Below, one piece after another: positions 1 through 7,897 of a stretch of 52,495 nucleotides of DNA. The position numbers and the translations under genes were made by a program. Position 1 is the stretch's first letter. Every line of letters starts with the position of its first letter. This stretch comes from Atopobiaceae bacterium. GTDB taxonomy: Bacteria; Actinomycetota; Coriobacteriia; Coriobacteriales; Atopobiaceae. The notes beneath the pieces are model-generated. The model searched no databases. It saw only the letters and a list, made by a program, of their open reading frames with translations, and was not told the DNA's origin. The stretch covers positions 1 through 52,495 of the forward strand of contig JAGAVX010000111.1 of assembly GCA_017941705.1 (NCBI GenBank), read 5' to 3'.

Positions 1-1
1 C

Positions 2-133
2 AGGAGGTCCGGCGACCCCGTCGGCCTCCTGGCCGACCAGATGCCCTGCTCGCCTTACGCGCTGACGTGGAGGCAGCGGGTCGCCGAGCCGTACCCGTTC
101 CACCCGGAGCTCAACATGTCAGGAGAGGGTTAA
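2..133 (+). CDS. C-terminal fragment of an unidentified protein
   Basis: An open frame runs in from the window edge and stops with TAA at 131-133, giving 43 residues that include the peptides ADQMPCSPYALTWR and PYPFHPELNMSGEG. The composition, rich in Pro, Tyr, Trp and Arg, looks like a real protein tail rather than a shadow frame, and no competing frame is plausible. I do not recognise the family. Its position beside a repeat-rich intergenic stretch would be compatible with a transposase tail, but nothing visible proves this. The start lies outside the window. Confidence 0.35.
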   Translation, partial: RRSGDPVGLLADQMPCSPYALTWRQRVAEPYPFHPELNMSGEG

Positions 134-182
134 CACAGCCTAGGCGCTAAAACGAGAGCTATCTGACAGCGGGTCTGTAAAG

Positions 183-467
183 CTACATACAAAGCGAGAA
201 TCGAACGTAATACGCAGGGTTCAGGCACCTACAAGTCGGGTTGTATGCATCTCATTTTTGGGTCCAACCCGTACCCATATGCTGGTAACAACAGGTACAT
301 ACGATTTAATTTGTATGTGCAGAATTGGGGTCGCAGGAATCGTTTTGAGGGTTTGTATGCAGTTCTGTGGCTTCGTCTAAAGTAAGGCTCCATTTAGGGC
401 CAAAAACGCGCATACAAAGCAACTTGTAGGTGCATATTTCTGGAGCCTCAGAAAAAAGCGCTGACAA
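183..467. repeat. Intergenic palindrome-array element, copy 1
   Basis: Most of the gene-free stretch 134-649 is this element. It holds three palindromes built from 10-bp half-sites around a fixed 6-bp spacer, at 225-250 (GCACCTACAA / TTGTATGCAT), 295-320 (GTACATACGA / TTGTATGTGC) and 408-433 (GCGCATACAA / TTGTAGGTGC). Single half-sites lie at 183-192, 353-362 and, degenerate, 458-467. The order of motifs and parts of the intervening sequence match 24784-25123, so the two are diverged copies of one element. No credible reading frame lies inside. The rest of the stretch (468-649) holds only the hisS promoter region. Confidence 0.8.
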
Positions 468-595
468 AATGAACTGGGGTTGCGGCCCGCATGATCTGAA
501 GTCGACAAGTGCGCGTACGGCACCTCTGTGAGCTTGAGGCCCTTTGGTCGCATCTGGGGTGCACTCGCTCGCGGAGCATCCCGCACTACCTGCGG

Positions 596-604
596 TGCTA
601 TACT
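596..604 (+). promoter_or_regulatory. Extended -10 promoter of hisS
   Basis: TGC followed by TATACT (599-604) forms an extended -10 element about 46 bases before the hisS start. No good -35 box lies 17 bases upstream, as is usual for TGn-type promoters. Confidence 0.5.
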
Positions 605-649
605 TGCGCATCAGTGACTTAAGACCACGCAAAGAGGGGCTGATGCTTC

Positions 650-1957
650 ATGGCACAAAGAGTCCAGGGAACCGAGGACCTGTACGGCGGCTACATGCGC
701 GCCTGGCAGCATATGACCGATGTCGCGCGCGAGCTGTTCGGCGCCTATGGCTTCGATGCCATCGAGACGCCTGCGCTCGAGCAGGTCGACACCTTCGTCC
801 ATGGTATCGGCGAGTCGACCGACGTGGTGCGCAAGGAGATGTTCCGCGTGGTGTCGGGTGCTCTGTTTGACGACCTGCTGGCCAAGGGATCCGAGGCGGG
901 GCTCAAGGCGCGTCAGCGTATGGCCATGCGTCCCGAGGGCACGGCCGGCGTCGTGCGAGCGGCTGTCGAGCACACCTTTGTCCCCCAGGGCGGAGCTCCC
1001 GCCAAGCTCTGGTACGCCGAGGCGATGTTCCGTGGCGAGCGCCCCCAGAAAGGTCGTCTACGTCAGTTCCATCAGGTGGGTCTCGAGTGGCTGGGTGCCT
1101 CCGATCCCGCTGCGGATGCCGAGTGCATCATTGTCCTCATGGAGTACTTCAAGCGCCTGGGGTTTGATCCTTCCAAGCTGCGCCTGACCATCAATTCGAT
1201 GGGCGACTCAGCCTGCCGACCGGCCTACCGCGAGGCGGTGCGCTCGTTCATCCTCGACCATGCGGACGAGATGTGCGATGACTGCATTGAGCGTGCGGAG
1301 CTCAATCCTCTGCGTGCCTTTGACTGCAAGAACGACCACTGCCGCGAGGTCATGGAGGCGGCGCCCAAGGTCGACGAGGCCCTTTGCGACGACTGCCGTG
1401 CGCACTACGAGCAGGTCAAGCGCTACCTCGATGAGGCGGGCATCGCCTACGTCGAGGACCCCACGCTGGTTCGCGGCCTCGACTACTACACGCGTACCGT
1501 GTTCGAGGTGGAGGTCGAGGGTGCGGGCGTCGGCGCCATCGGCGGCGGCGGACGCTACGACGGGCTCATGGAGCTCGAGGGTGGCAAGCCGACTCCCGGC
1601 ATCGGCTTTGCCGTCGGCTTTGAGCGAATCTACCTTGCGCTCCAGTCGCTGTGCATCGATCTCGCCGGCGACGAGCCTACCTGCGTCTATGTCGCATGCA
1701 TGCCCGAGCAGCGTGCCGCAGGGTTCTCCGCGACGCTGGCACTGCGTCAGGCGGGAGTCCGTACAGAGGCTGACTATCAGGGGCGTTCGCTCAAGAGCCA
1801 GTTCAAGCAGGCAAACAAGCTGGGTGCGCGCCTGTGTGTGGTGCTTGGCTCCGACGAGGTTGCCGCCGGCGTGGCTACCGTGCGTGACATGCAGACCCAC
1901 GACCAGGTTCAGGTCCCCATGGCAGAGCTTGCGGCGTACGTGGCGGAGCGTGCATAG
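650..1957 (+). CDS. hisS: Histidyl-tRNA synthetase
   Basis: Class II aminoacyl-tRNA synthetase that charges tRNA-His in the cytoplasm. The 435-residue length is normal for bacterial HisRS. The class II motif 2 region reads FRGERPQKGRLRQFHQ near residues 126-141. The family-specific histidine-binding motifs are RGLDYYTRT (about 279) and GGGGRYDGL (about 302), followed by GFAVGFER, which is motif 3. The last 90 residues form the anticodon-binding domain. An AGAGGGG Shine-Dalgarno sequence precedes the ATG at 650. No T-box leader is visible upstream; the 5' side is a repeat element and a short promoter region. The gene appears monocistronic, with a tandem repeat directly after its stop. Confidence 0.97.
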   Translation: MAQRVQGTEDLYGGYMRAWQHMTDVARELFGAYGFDAIETPALEQVDTFVHGIGESTDVVRKEMFRVVSGALFDDLLAKGSEAGLKARQRMAMRPEGTAGVVRAAVEHTFVPQGGAPAKLWYAEAMFRGERPQKGRLRQFHQVGLEWLGASDPAADAECIIVLMEYFKRLGFDPSKLRLTINSMGDSACRPAYREAVRSFILDHADEMCDDCIERAELNPLRAFDCKNDHCREVMEAAPKVDEALCDDCRAHYEQVKRYLDEAGIAYVEDPTLVRGLDYYTRTVFEVEVEGAGVGAIGGGGRYDGLMELEGGKPTPGIGFAVGFERIYLALQSLCIDLAGDEPTCVYVACMPEQRAAGFSATLALRQAGVRTEADYQGRSLKSQFKQANKLGARLCVVLGSDEVAAGVATVRDMQTHDQVQVPMAELAAYVAERA

Positions 1958-1960
1958 GAA

Positions 1961-2044
1961 CCTGTCCCCGATGCACGCGCGTGTGCACTGGTGCCTGTCC
2001 CCAATGCACGCGCGTGTGCACTGGTGCCTGTCCCCAATGCACGC
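1961..2044. repeat. 33-bp tandem repeat with GTCCCC core (2.5 copies)
   Basis: Two complete 33-bp units (1961-1993, 1994-2026) and a partial third (2027-2044) follow the hisS stop by three bases. Each begins CCTGTCCCC and contains the near-palindrome GCACGCGCGTGTGC. The units differ by a single base at one position. The GTCCCC core recurs in hairpins at 47513-47582 and 52366-52408. Confidence 0.85.
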
Positions 2045-2081
2045 CACAAAGCAAAACTGTGACCGATACCATCAATGACAG

Positions 2082-2111
2082 TTGGACTTGGATTGTTTAG
2101 AAATCTATGCT
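2082..2111 (+). promoter_or_regulatory. Promoter of the NhaC-type antiporter
   Basis: TTGGAC at 2082-2087 and TATGCT at 2106-2111 are separated by 18 bases, and the downstream gene starts 35 bases later. Confidence 0.4.
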
Positions 2112-2145
2112 CCTAACGGGATAGATGTTCTGTTGGGAGGGACCC

Positions 2146-3531
2146 ATGCTGGAGACGGGCACGCTCATTGTCTTTGCCGTGATGCTGGTGAGTGGCATCG
2201 CGCTTGACTTGCCGCTGCTTGCCGTGCTGGTCATGGGCTGGGTGCTCTTCTTCGATTACGGTCTGATACGCGGTTACGACATGGGCGATCTCGTGCGCAT
2301 GTCGCTGCGGAGCCTGTCGGGAGTATGGTCGCTGCTTCTCCTGTTTGCGCTTATCGGCGCCCTCACGGCATCATGGCGAGCCGCAGGCACCATTCCGGCC
2401 ATTACCTGCTGGTCAGTGCGCTTGGTCACGCCCGCCACGCTGGTGCCGGCGTCGTTCCTGCTCTGTTGCGTGATGTCCGCGCTCACGGGAAGCTCGTTTG
2501 CCGCAGCCGCTACCACGGGCGTGATCTGCATGACGATCGCCAACTCGATCGGCGCGAACTCGGCGCTGGTGGGAGGGGCCATCATCAGCGGGAGCTTCTT
2601 TGGCGACCAGTGCTCGCCCATGTCCAGCAGTGCCTCGCTCGTTGCAAGCCTCACCAAGACCGATCTCTTCTCCAACGTGGGCCGCATGGTTCGCACGGGG
2701 TTCGTCCCCTTCGTGGCGTGCTGTGCGCTGTACACGGTCAGCGGCTTTGCCCTGTCATCCGACGGCGCGATACCGCAGCAGGTGGTGACCGCCGTGTCAG
2801 AGGCGTTCCGCTCCTTTGACCTCTCGGCTGTCGTCGTCCTGCCGGTGCTGCTGGTGTTCGTGCTGTGCATCCTGCGCGTGAACGTGCGCAAGACCATGGT
2901 CCTGAGCTTGGCGTGCGCGCTCGTCATCTGCGTGTGCGTGCAGGGTGCCAAGCCCCTCGACCTCGTCCGGACCCTGATCGTCGGTTACCATGCCGCCGAC
3001 CCGAGCATCGCTCGGCTGGCCGATGGTGGGGGAGTCCTGTCGATGCTCGACATTGCCGCAATCGTTGCTGTCGCCTCGACTTACTCCGGCCTTTTTGAGG
3101 GAACTGCCCTGCTCGAGGGCCTGGGAAACTCGGTCTCACTGCTTGCGCGGAAGACGACCCCGTTCGTCGGCGTACTTGCCACGAGCATCGCCACGGCCGC
3201 CATCGCCTGCGACCAGGTGGTCGCCATCATGCTGGTGCGGCAGCTGTGCGATGACTGCGAGGGGGCGAACAGCGCCCTGGCGCTCGACATGGAGAGCAGC
3301 GTCGCCCTGATTCCGGCACTCATCCCCTGGTCGACCTCGTGCGTCGGGATCGTTGCCTTTACCGGTATGCCGATGGCGAGCTCCGCCTGCGCATTCTTTC
3401 CGCTGCTGGTGCCTGCCTGGTCGCTGTGCATATCGCTGTGGCAGCATGGCCATCCCGCCTTTGTGGACGGTGCGGTGGCGCGGGCCATGGGGCTTACCGA
3501 GGAGGATGACGCGCGACGACTGGCTGCGTAG
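2146..3531 (+). CDS. NhaC-family Na+/H+ antiporter
   Basis: Predicted 461-residue polytopic membrane protein that exchanges cytoplasmic Na+ for external H+ or a related substrate pair. About ten to twelve hydrophobic segments are visible. The NhaC-family signature is present as GSFFGDQCSPMSSSASL near residues 148-164; NhaC/MleN proteins carry GDxxSPxS at this site. A frame-matched ATG lies at 2125, but the ATG at 2146 follows GGGAGG at the right distance and yields the usual hydrophobic N terminus, so it is preferred. Family members include malate-lactate and amino-acid antiporters, so the true substrate is uncertain. It is transcribed alone from its own promoter. Confidence 0.85.
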   Translation: MLETGTLIVFAVMLVSGIALDLPLLAVLVMGWVLFFDYGLIRGYDMGDLVRMSLRSLSGVWSLLLLFALIGALTASWRAAGTIPAITCWSVRLVTPATLVPASFLLCCVMSALTGSSFAAAATTGVICMTIANSIGANSALVGGAIISGSFFGDQCSPMSSSASLVASLTKTDLFSNVGRMVRTGFVPFVACCALYTVSGFALSSDGAIPQQVVTAVSEAFRSFDLSAVVVLPVLLVFVLCILRVNVRKTMVLSLACALVICVCVQGAKPLDLVRTLIVGYHAADPSIARLADGGGVLSMLDIAAIVAVASTYSGLFEGTALLEGLGNSVSLLARKTTPFVGVLATSIATAAIACDQVVAIMLVRQLCDDCEGANSALALDMESSVALIPALIPWSTSCVGIVAFTGMPMASSACAFFPLLVPAWSLCISLWQHGHPAFVDGAVARAMGLTEEDDARRLAA

Positions 3532-3625
3532 CGTGTCACGGGACTCTGCGGCTGAATCCGGCGTACCAGCCGATCGCCGACCCGCGCAAAACGGCCTCAG
3601 CCAGTGCCTGCCCTAACAGACGTGC

Positions 3626-3657
3626 AAACAAAAACGCCCCCACGAATGCGGGGGCGC
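3626..3657 (-). terminator. Rho-independent terminator of the 56-residue gene
   Basis: On the minus strand, CGCCCCCGCAT pairs with the following GTGGGGGCG and is followed by TTTTTGTTTG. It lies about 26 bases past the small gene stop and may also end the antiporter transcript from the other side. Confidence 0.75.
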
Positions 3658-3682
3658 AGAAGGGCTATTGGTATCAGCGTGT

Positions 3683-3853
3683 TTACCAGCGCGTGGCAAG
3701 CAGGCCGAGGCGGGCGAACGTGAGGGCTGCCGGATCACGGCGATCCTCCTTGCCCATGCCAAAGGCATGCCAGCGCACCTTTTGGGAGGTGCGGGAGGGC
3801 TTGCTGTTGGCAAAGCTCTTGCTTGTGGCGGTGGCGCTCGCGGACTTTGACAT
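3683..3853 (-). CDS. Small basic protein of unknown function (56 aa)
   Basis: The minus strand carries ATG at 3853, a strong GGGGAGGA Shine-Dalgarno eight bases upstream, 56 codons and TAA at 3683-3685, followed by an intrinsic terminator. The protein begins MSKSASATATSKSFANSK, which is Ser/Ala/Lys-rich and probably disordered. It continues with a more structured second half containing KVRWHAFGMGKEDRRDP and ending in LLATRW. No signal peptide or membrane segment is seen, so a cytoplasmic location is likely. It is divergent from the LysR gene with overlapping promoters, so it might be a target of that regulator. I do not recognise a family. Shine-Dalgarno, size and terminator together make a real gene likely. 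Confidence 0.7.
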   Translation of the reverse strand: MSKSASATATSKSFANSKPSRTSQKVRWHAFGMGKEDRRDPAALTFARLGLLATRW

Positions 3854-3890
3854 GATGTCCTCCCCGGTGTGATCGCTCGGTACGGTGGTC

Positions 3891-3919
3891 TTGACTTGAA
3901 TATTACGAGTCTGTTACAA
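3891..3919 (+). promoter_or_regulatory. LysR-gene promoter within a divergent intergenic region
   Basis: TTGACT (3891-3896) and TTACAA (3914-3919) are spaced by 17 bases. TTGTTACAA-like sequence occurs twice (3912-3920 and near 3946-3954). The second copy lies in an imperfect dyad TTG-N10-CAA, compatible with a T-N11-A LysR box. The minus-strand promoter of the 56-residue gene probably overlaps here (TAATAT on the minus strand near 3900). Confidence 0.4.
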
Positions 3920-3992
3920 CATACGCTAACTGTTTCTATTGATACTTGTTACAAATCGGCCTTGTGACTACACAGTCCCTGAGGGGGTCATC

Positions 3993-4934
3993 GTGAACTT
4001 CTCGAGTATGGAGTACTTCATTGCCCTGGCTGAGGAGCGCAGCTTCACCCGTGCGGCGCAGCGCCTGATGGTGACCCAGCAGACGCTGTCAGCCCATGTT
4101 GCGAGCATCGAGCGCGAGCTGGGAGTGCGGCTCGTCAATCGCAAGGTGCCTCTCACCCTCACGTACGCCGGGGAGGTGCTCCTGGGCTATGCGCGACGCT
4201 TCGAGACGGACCGCCGCGCCATGGAGCAGGAGTTTGCCGACATAGCCGGCGATGCCCAGGGTCTTTTGGCGGTGGGCATCGCCTCGACGCGCGGGCGCCT
4301 TCTCATGCCTCGCGCCGTCACGGCGTTCAGGACGCAGAAGCCGGGCGTGCGCGTCACCATCGACGAGGGGGAGAACGAGGAGCTGGTGGAGGCCCTGCGC
4401 GAGGGCCGCGTCGACATGGCGGTCGCGACCTTCCCGGCCGGCGTCCCCGGCCTCGAGGTCAGGCTGCTGCGCACCGAGCAGATCGTCCTGCTCGCCTCGT
4501 GGAAGCTGCTTCGCTCGCTCTATGGCGAGGAGGCGCGTCAGGTGGCCGAGGAGGTCATGCGCAAGGGGAGCCTCTCGCCGCTCAAGGATTGCCCGTTCTT
4601 GCTGCTGGGACGCCACGACGAGCCCGGCGACCTCTCGCGGCGGCTGCTCGACCAGGCGGGGCTCGAGGGAGAGGCAACCGTCATCTCGTCGAACTCCGAG
4701 ACCCTGGTCGAGCTTGCCACGCGTGACGTCGGAGCCACGTTCGTCCCGATCGACCTTGCGGAGGCGATGGTGGGGGATGGCGAGAAGCAGGACATGTGCA
4801 TCATGGACCTGGGCCCCGACGCGCGGATAGACATCCATGTGGCTTGGCGCTCGTCGTCCCACGTATGGAGCGTGATCGAGGACTTTGCCACCCTGCTTGC
4901 CGAGCAGGTCGCAGAAGATGGGCTGACCTCGTGA
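3993..4934 (+). CDS. LysR-family transcriptional regulator
   Basis: A 313-residue regulator with an N-terminal winged helix-turn-helix (residues 1-60, with SFTRAAQRLMVTQQTLSAHV) and a C-terminal periplasmic-binding-like effector domain (about 90-300). The frame extends upstream to 3939, but GTG at 3993 follows GAGGGGG and gives the canonical LysR N terminus, so it is chosen. The stop overlaps the GTG of the next gene, so the two are translationally coupled. Effector and targets are unknown; autoregulation and control of the divergent 56-residue gene are the natural hypotheses. Confidence 0.9.
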   Translation: MNFSSMEYFIALAEERSFTRAAQRLMVTQQTLSAHVASIERELGVRLVNRKVPLTLTYAGEVLLGYARRFETDRRAMEQEFADIAGDAQGLLAVGIASTRGRLLMPRAVTAFRTQKPGVRVTIDEGENEELVEALREGRVDMAVATFPAGVPGLEVRLLRTEQIVLLASWKLLRSLYGEEARQVAEEVMRKGSLSPLKDCPFLLLGRHDEPGDLSRRLLDQAGLEGEATVISSNSETLVELATRDVGATFVPIDLAEAMVGDGEKQDMCIMDLGPDARIDIHVAWRSSSHVWSVIEDFATLLAEQVAEDGLTS

Positions 4935-5884
4935 GCGCCCCTCCTGCCGACTGGACGGTGGTTGGCCTGGACGAGGAGGCGCTCGTGGCGCGCGTGGAGG
5001 GCACGCTTGCCGCCAGGCAGTTTGCCGAGCGGCTGTTGGCATCAAAGGCCGAGGCGCGCCGCGTGATTGCCCGCGGTCAGCTTCTGCGCGAGAACGTGCC
5101 CTTGGCACCGCAGGACGAGCTTGCGCCCGGGGACCTCGTCACGTTGGAGTTCCAGCGTGATGAGGGGGAGTCTTGCGCGGGCAGTCGGACCGTGCTCCAG
5201 GCGGCGCATGAGCCCCTCGACGTCCTCTACCGGGACGCCATCATGCTGGCGGTGGACAAGCCCGCCGGCCTGCTCGTCCACGGAGACGGCACGGGGGCTG
5301 ACACGCTGACTGACCGCGTGCGCTCCGAGCTCGCCGCAACAGGGCGAGGCGCCTGCGCGCAGCCCGTGCAGCGGCTGGACGTTGAGACGACGGGCGTCGT
5401 GCTCTTCTCTCTCACGCGCGAGTTGCAGCCCGCGCTGGATGCCCAGGTGTCGGGGCACGGCATGCTCAAGCGCTATCTTGCGGTGGTGGAGGGCCGTGTG
5501 GATGCCTCCGGCGACGGATGGCTTGTGCTTGACGGGCCCCTCGCGCGCGATCGCCATGACGCGCGGCGCATGCGGGTGGGACGCACGGGGAAGCCATCGC
5601 TCACGAGGGTGCGCACGCTCGATCGGCAAAAGGGGAGGTCTCTTTTGCTCGTGGAGCTGGGCAGTGGCCGCAGGCATCAGATTCGCGTACACCTGGCGCA
5701 CGAGGGGCATCCGATCGTGGGCGATGCGCTCTATGGTGGAAAGCGGTGTCACGATGGGCTTATGCTGCATGCATGGGGCGAGCGCCTCGTGCATCCGGCG
5801 ACGGGCGAGCCGGTCGAGTTTCACACTGCGTGGCCAGCGCGCTTTGCATCATTGTTTGCCGAGCATGCATGGACGATCGCCTGA
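4931..5884 (+). CDS. RluA-family 23S rRNA/tRNA pseudouridine synthase
   Basis: Predicted enzyme of 317 residues that isomerises uridine to pseudouridine in structured RNA. The RluA motif II reads QRLDVETTGVVLFS, with the catalytic aspartate at residue 150. The region LYRDAIMLAVDKPAGLLVH matches motif I, and GRRHQIRVHLAHEGHPIVGD matches the C-terminal core. An S4-like segment occupies about residues 25-75 (FAERLLASKAEARRVIARGQ). The GTG start overlaps the LysR stop (GTGA). The exact RNA position modified cannot be read from the sequence. Confidence 0.9.
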   Translation: MSAPPADWTVVGLDEEALVARVEGTLAARQFAERLLASKAEARRVIARGQLLRENVPLAPQDELAPGDLVTLEFQRDEGESCAGSRTVLQAAHEPLDVLYRDAIMLAVDKPAGLLVHGDGTGADTLTDRVRSELAATGRGACAQPVQRLDVETTGVVLFSLTRELQPALDAQVSGHGMLKRYLAVVEGRVDASGDGWLVLDGPLARDRHDARRMRVGRTGKPSLTRVRTLDRQKGRSLLLVELGSGRRHQIRVHLAHEGHPIVGDALYGGKRCHDGLMLHAWGERLVHPATGEPVEFHTAWPARFASLFAEHAWTIA

Positions 5885-6026
5885 GCCTGTCACGGATGCG
5901 CGACCGTACAATTGTCGCAGTCGTGCGCATTCCTTGCCGCTTGGCTTTCGCAAGCAAGCCGCATGAGTCAGCGGTGGGCAAATCAGGCATACTGGGAGTT
6001 AGGGGAACGAACGAGAGAGGTGCAAC

Positions 6027-7655
6027 ATGGCTGATACCATGCGTGGCGTCTACACGAACCTTACGAGCATCCGTCGCGATGTCTTTCGCGAGGTCGCAAA
6101 GATCATGTACTCGATAAAGGATCATCCCGAATGGACCGATAGCGACATCGACAACGCATTCGACGAGCTTCCGTACAGGATTCTCCCAGGTGACGTGGCT
6201 ACCTACCGCGAGAGCGTCTTCCTCGAGCGTGCCATCATCGGCGAGCGCATCCGCCTCGCCATGGGACTCTCCGCCCAAGGCGCCGAGAGCCGCCAGCGCA
6301 TTAGCGCGGGCATGGCCGAGTCCGAGGGCACGGGTCTTGCCTACTACGAGGCGCCTCTCATCAACGTCATCAAGTTTGCCTGCAACGCCTGCGAGGACAA
6401 CGTCTACCGCGTGTCGAGCGCCTGTCAGGGCTGCCTGGCTCACCCCTGCCGCGAGATCTGCCCCAAGGGGGCCATCTCCTTCAAGCACAAGAAGGCCTTC
6501 ATCGACCATGAGAAGTGCATCGGCTGCGGCCGTTGCGCGCAGGTGTGCCCCTATCACGCCGTCCATCATCACGTCCGTCCCTGCGCCGAGGCCTGCGGCA
6601 TGAAGGCCATCGGCTCCGACGAGCACGGCCGCGCGCAGATCGACTACGAGAAGTGCGTGAGCTGCGGCCAATGCCTCATCAACTGCCCCTTTGGCGCCAT
6701 CGCCGACAAGAGCCAGATAGCCCAGGTCATCTACTCGATCCTCAATGGCGAGGAGGTCATCGCGGCCGTCGCGCCGGCCTTCGTCGGCCAGTTTGGCGGC
6801 AGGGGCAACGTGGGCAAGCTGCGCGAGGCCTTCAAGCTGCTGGGGTTTGCGGGTGTCGAGGAGGTTGCCATTGGTGCCGACCTGTGCACCGTCGAGGAGG
6901 CGGATGACTTCATCGAGGAGGTCATCGAGGGTGACCAGCCCTTTATGGGCACCTCTTGCTGCCCCGCATGGTCGGTCATGGCAAAGAAGGAGTTCCCCGA
7001 CCATGCCGACTGCATCTCGATGGCGCTGACTCCCATGGTCCTGACGGCGCGCATGATCCGCACGCAGCACCCCAACGCAAAGATCGTCTTCGTGGGCCCG
7101 TGCTCGGCAAAGAAGCTCGAGGCCATGCGCCGCAGCGTGCGCTCGGAGGTCGACTTCGTCCTCACCTTCGAGGAGATGGCCGGCATGATGGAAGCCTGCG
7201 AGATCGACTACCTCAAGCTCGAGGATGACAACAAGAGCGACTTTGACGTGGCCAGTGCCGACGCCCGTGGCTTTGCCGTGGCGGGCGGCGTGGCAAATGC
7301 CGTGGTCAACGCCGTAAAGAAGAAGGACCCGTCCATCGACATCAAGGTCTTCAACGCCGAGGGCCTGACGGCGTGCCGCCAGATGATGAAGGATGCCATC
7401 AAGGGCAAGTACCCTGGCTACCTGCTCGAGGGCATGGCGTGCCCGGGAGGCTGCGTGGCCGGTGCTGGCACGCTGCAGCCCATCAACAAGTCGCAGGCCG
7501 CCGTGAGGCAATATGCCAAGCGATCGCCCCACCAGTATGCCACCGAGAATGCCTACCGCGTGCTCATTAAGGCACTCGAGCGCAGCGAGGACGGCCAGCC
7601 TGTTGATGCGGTGGCCGAGACGACCGAGGCAAGCACGGGCATCAAGAGCAGCTAG
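6027..7655 (+). CDS. Group B-type monomeric [FeFe] hydrogenase
   Basis: Predicted 542-residue cytoplasmic enzyme that interconverts protons/electrons and H2. Cysteine motifs for [4Fe-4S] clusters occur from residue 119 (CNACEDN), at 166 (CIGCGRCAQVCP) and 210 (CVSCGQCLINCP). The H-cluster signatures are L1 TSCCPAW (about 309), L2 FVGPCSAKK (about 355) and L3 MACPGGCVAGAG (about 469). The N-terminal region of about 100 residues before the first cluster, together with TSCCPAW rather than TSCSPGW at L1, fits the group B subfamily. No HydE, HydF or HydG maturase gene lies in the window, and the gene stands alone between a leader and a strong terminator. The partner is probably ferredoxin, by family analogy. 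Confidence 0.88.
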   Translation: MADTMRGVYTNLTSIRRDVFREVAKIMYSIKDHPEWTDSDIDNAFDELPYRILPGDVATYRESVFLERAIIGERIRLAMGLSAQGAESRQRISAGMAESEGTGLAYYEAPLINVIKFACNACEDNVYRVSSACQGCLAHPCREICPKGAISFKHKKAFIDHEKCIGCGRCAQVCPYHAVHHHVRPCAEACGMKAIGSDEHGRAQIDYEKCVSCGQCLINCPFGAIADKSQIAQVIYSILNGEEVIAAVAPAFVGQFGGRGNVGKLREAFKLLGFAGVEEVAIGADLCTVEEADDFIEEVIEGDQPFMGTSCCPAWSVMAKKEFPDHADCISMALTPMVLTARMIRTQHPNAKIVFVGPCSAKKLEAMRRSVRSEVDFVLTFEEMAGMMEACEIDYLKLEDDNKSDFDVASADARGFAVAGGVANAVVNAVKKKDPSIDIKVFNAEGLTACRQMMKDAIKGKYPGYLLEGMACPGGCVAGAGTLQPINKSQAAVRQYAKRSPHQYATENAYRVLIKALERSEDGQPVDAVAETTEASTGIKSS

Positions 7656-7683
7656 CGCGTCTTCACGACATGCGTACCTAGGG

Positions 7684-7715
7684 CGGGGTCTGGAAAGCGT
7701 TCCAGACCCCGTTTT
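7684..7715 (+). terminator. Terminator of the hydrogenase gene
   Basis: A perfect 12-bp stem (7684-7695 with 7700-7711, CGGGGTCTGGAA) with an AGCG tetraloop is followed by TTTT. Confidence 0.9.
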
Positions 7716-7820
7716 GTGTGCAGAAGGACAGCTCATCCAGCTCATCTCATGAAACTTCGTCGGATGGTGAGCCGCTGGCGTTGCCGTTTCGTATAAGTGA
7801 TGGATGAAAGCTGGACAATG

Positions 7821-7848
7821 TTGACGCTGCCTTGTGCCAAGATATGTA
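7821..7848 (+). promoter_or_regulatory. Promoter of the MacAB-like operon
   Basis: TTGACG (7821-7826) and TATGTA (7843-7848) are spaced by 16 bases, 50 bases before the adaptor gene. Confidence 0.5.
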
Positions 7849-7897
7849 CACTGGTTTGCGTCCCAATTTGCGGCTTACATGAAGAAATGGGGCTCAT

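Noticed and set aside
500..650. T-box or other riboswitch before hisS, and likewise before aspS (15060-15227)
   Set aside because: No T-box antiterminator sequence, specifier loop or transcription terminator could be found.
5760..7745. Long minus-strand frame over the hydrogenase gene
   Set aside because: It mirrors the third-position GC bias of the real gene, with His/Asp/Leu-rich nonsense composition and no domain.
7749..7796. 15-codon frame after the hydrogenase terminator
   Set aside because: No ribosome binding site and no support beyond an open frame.
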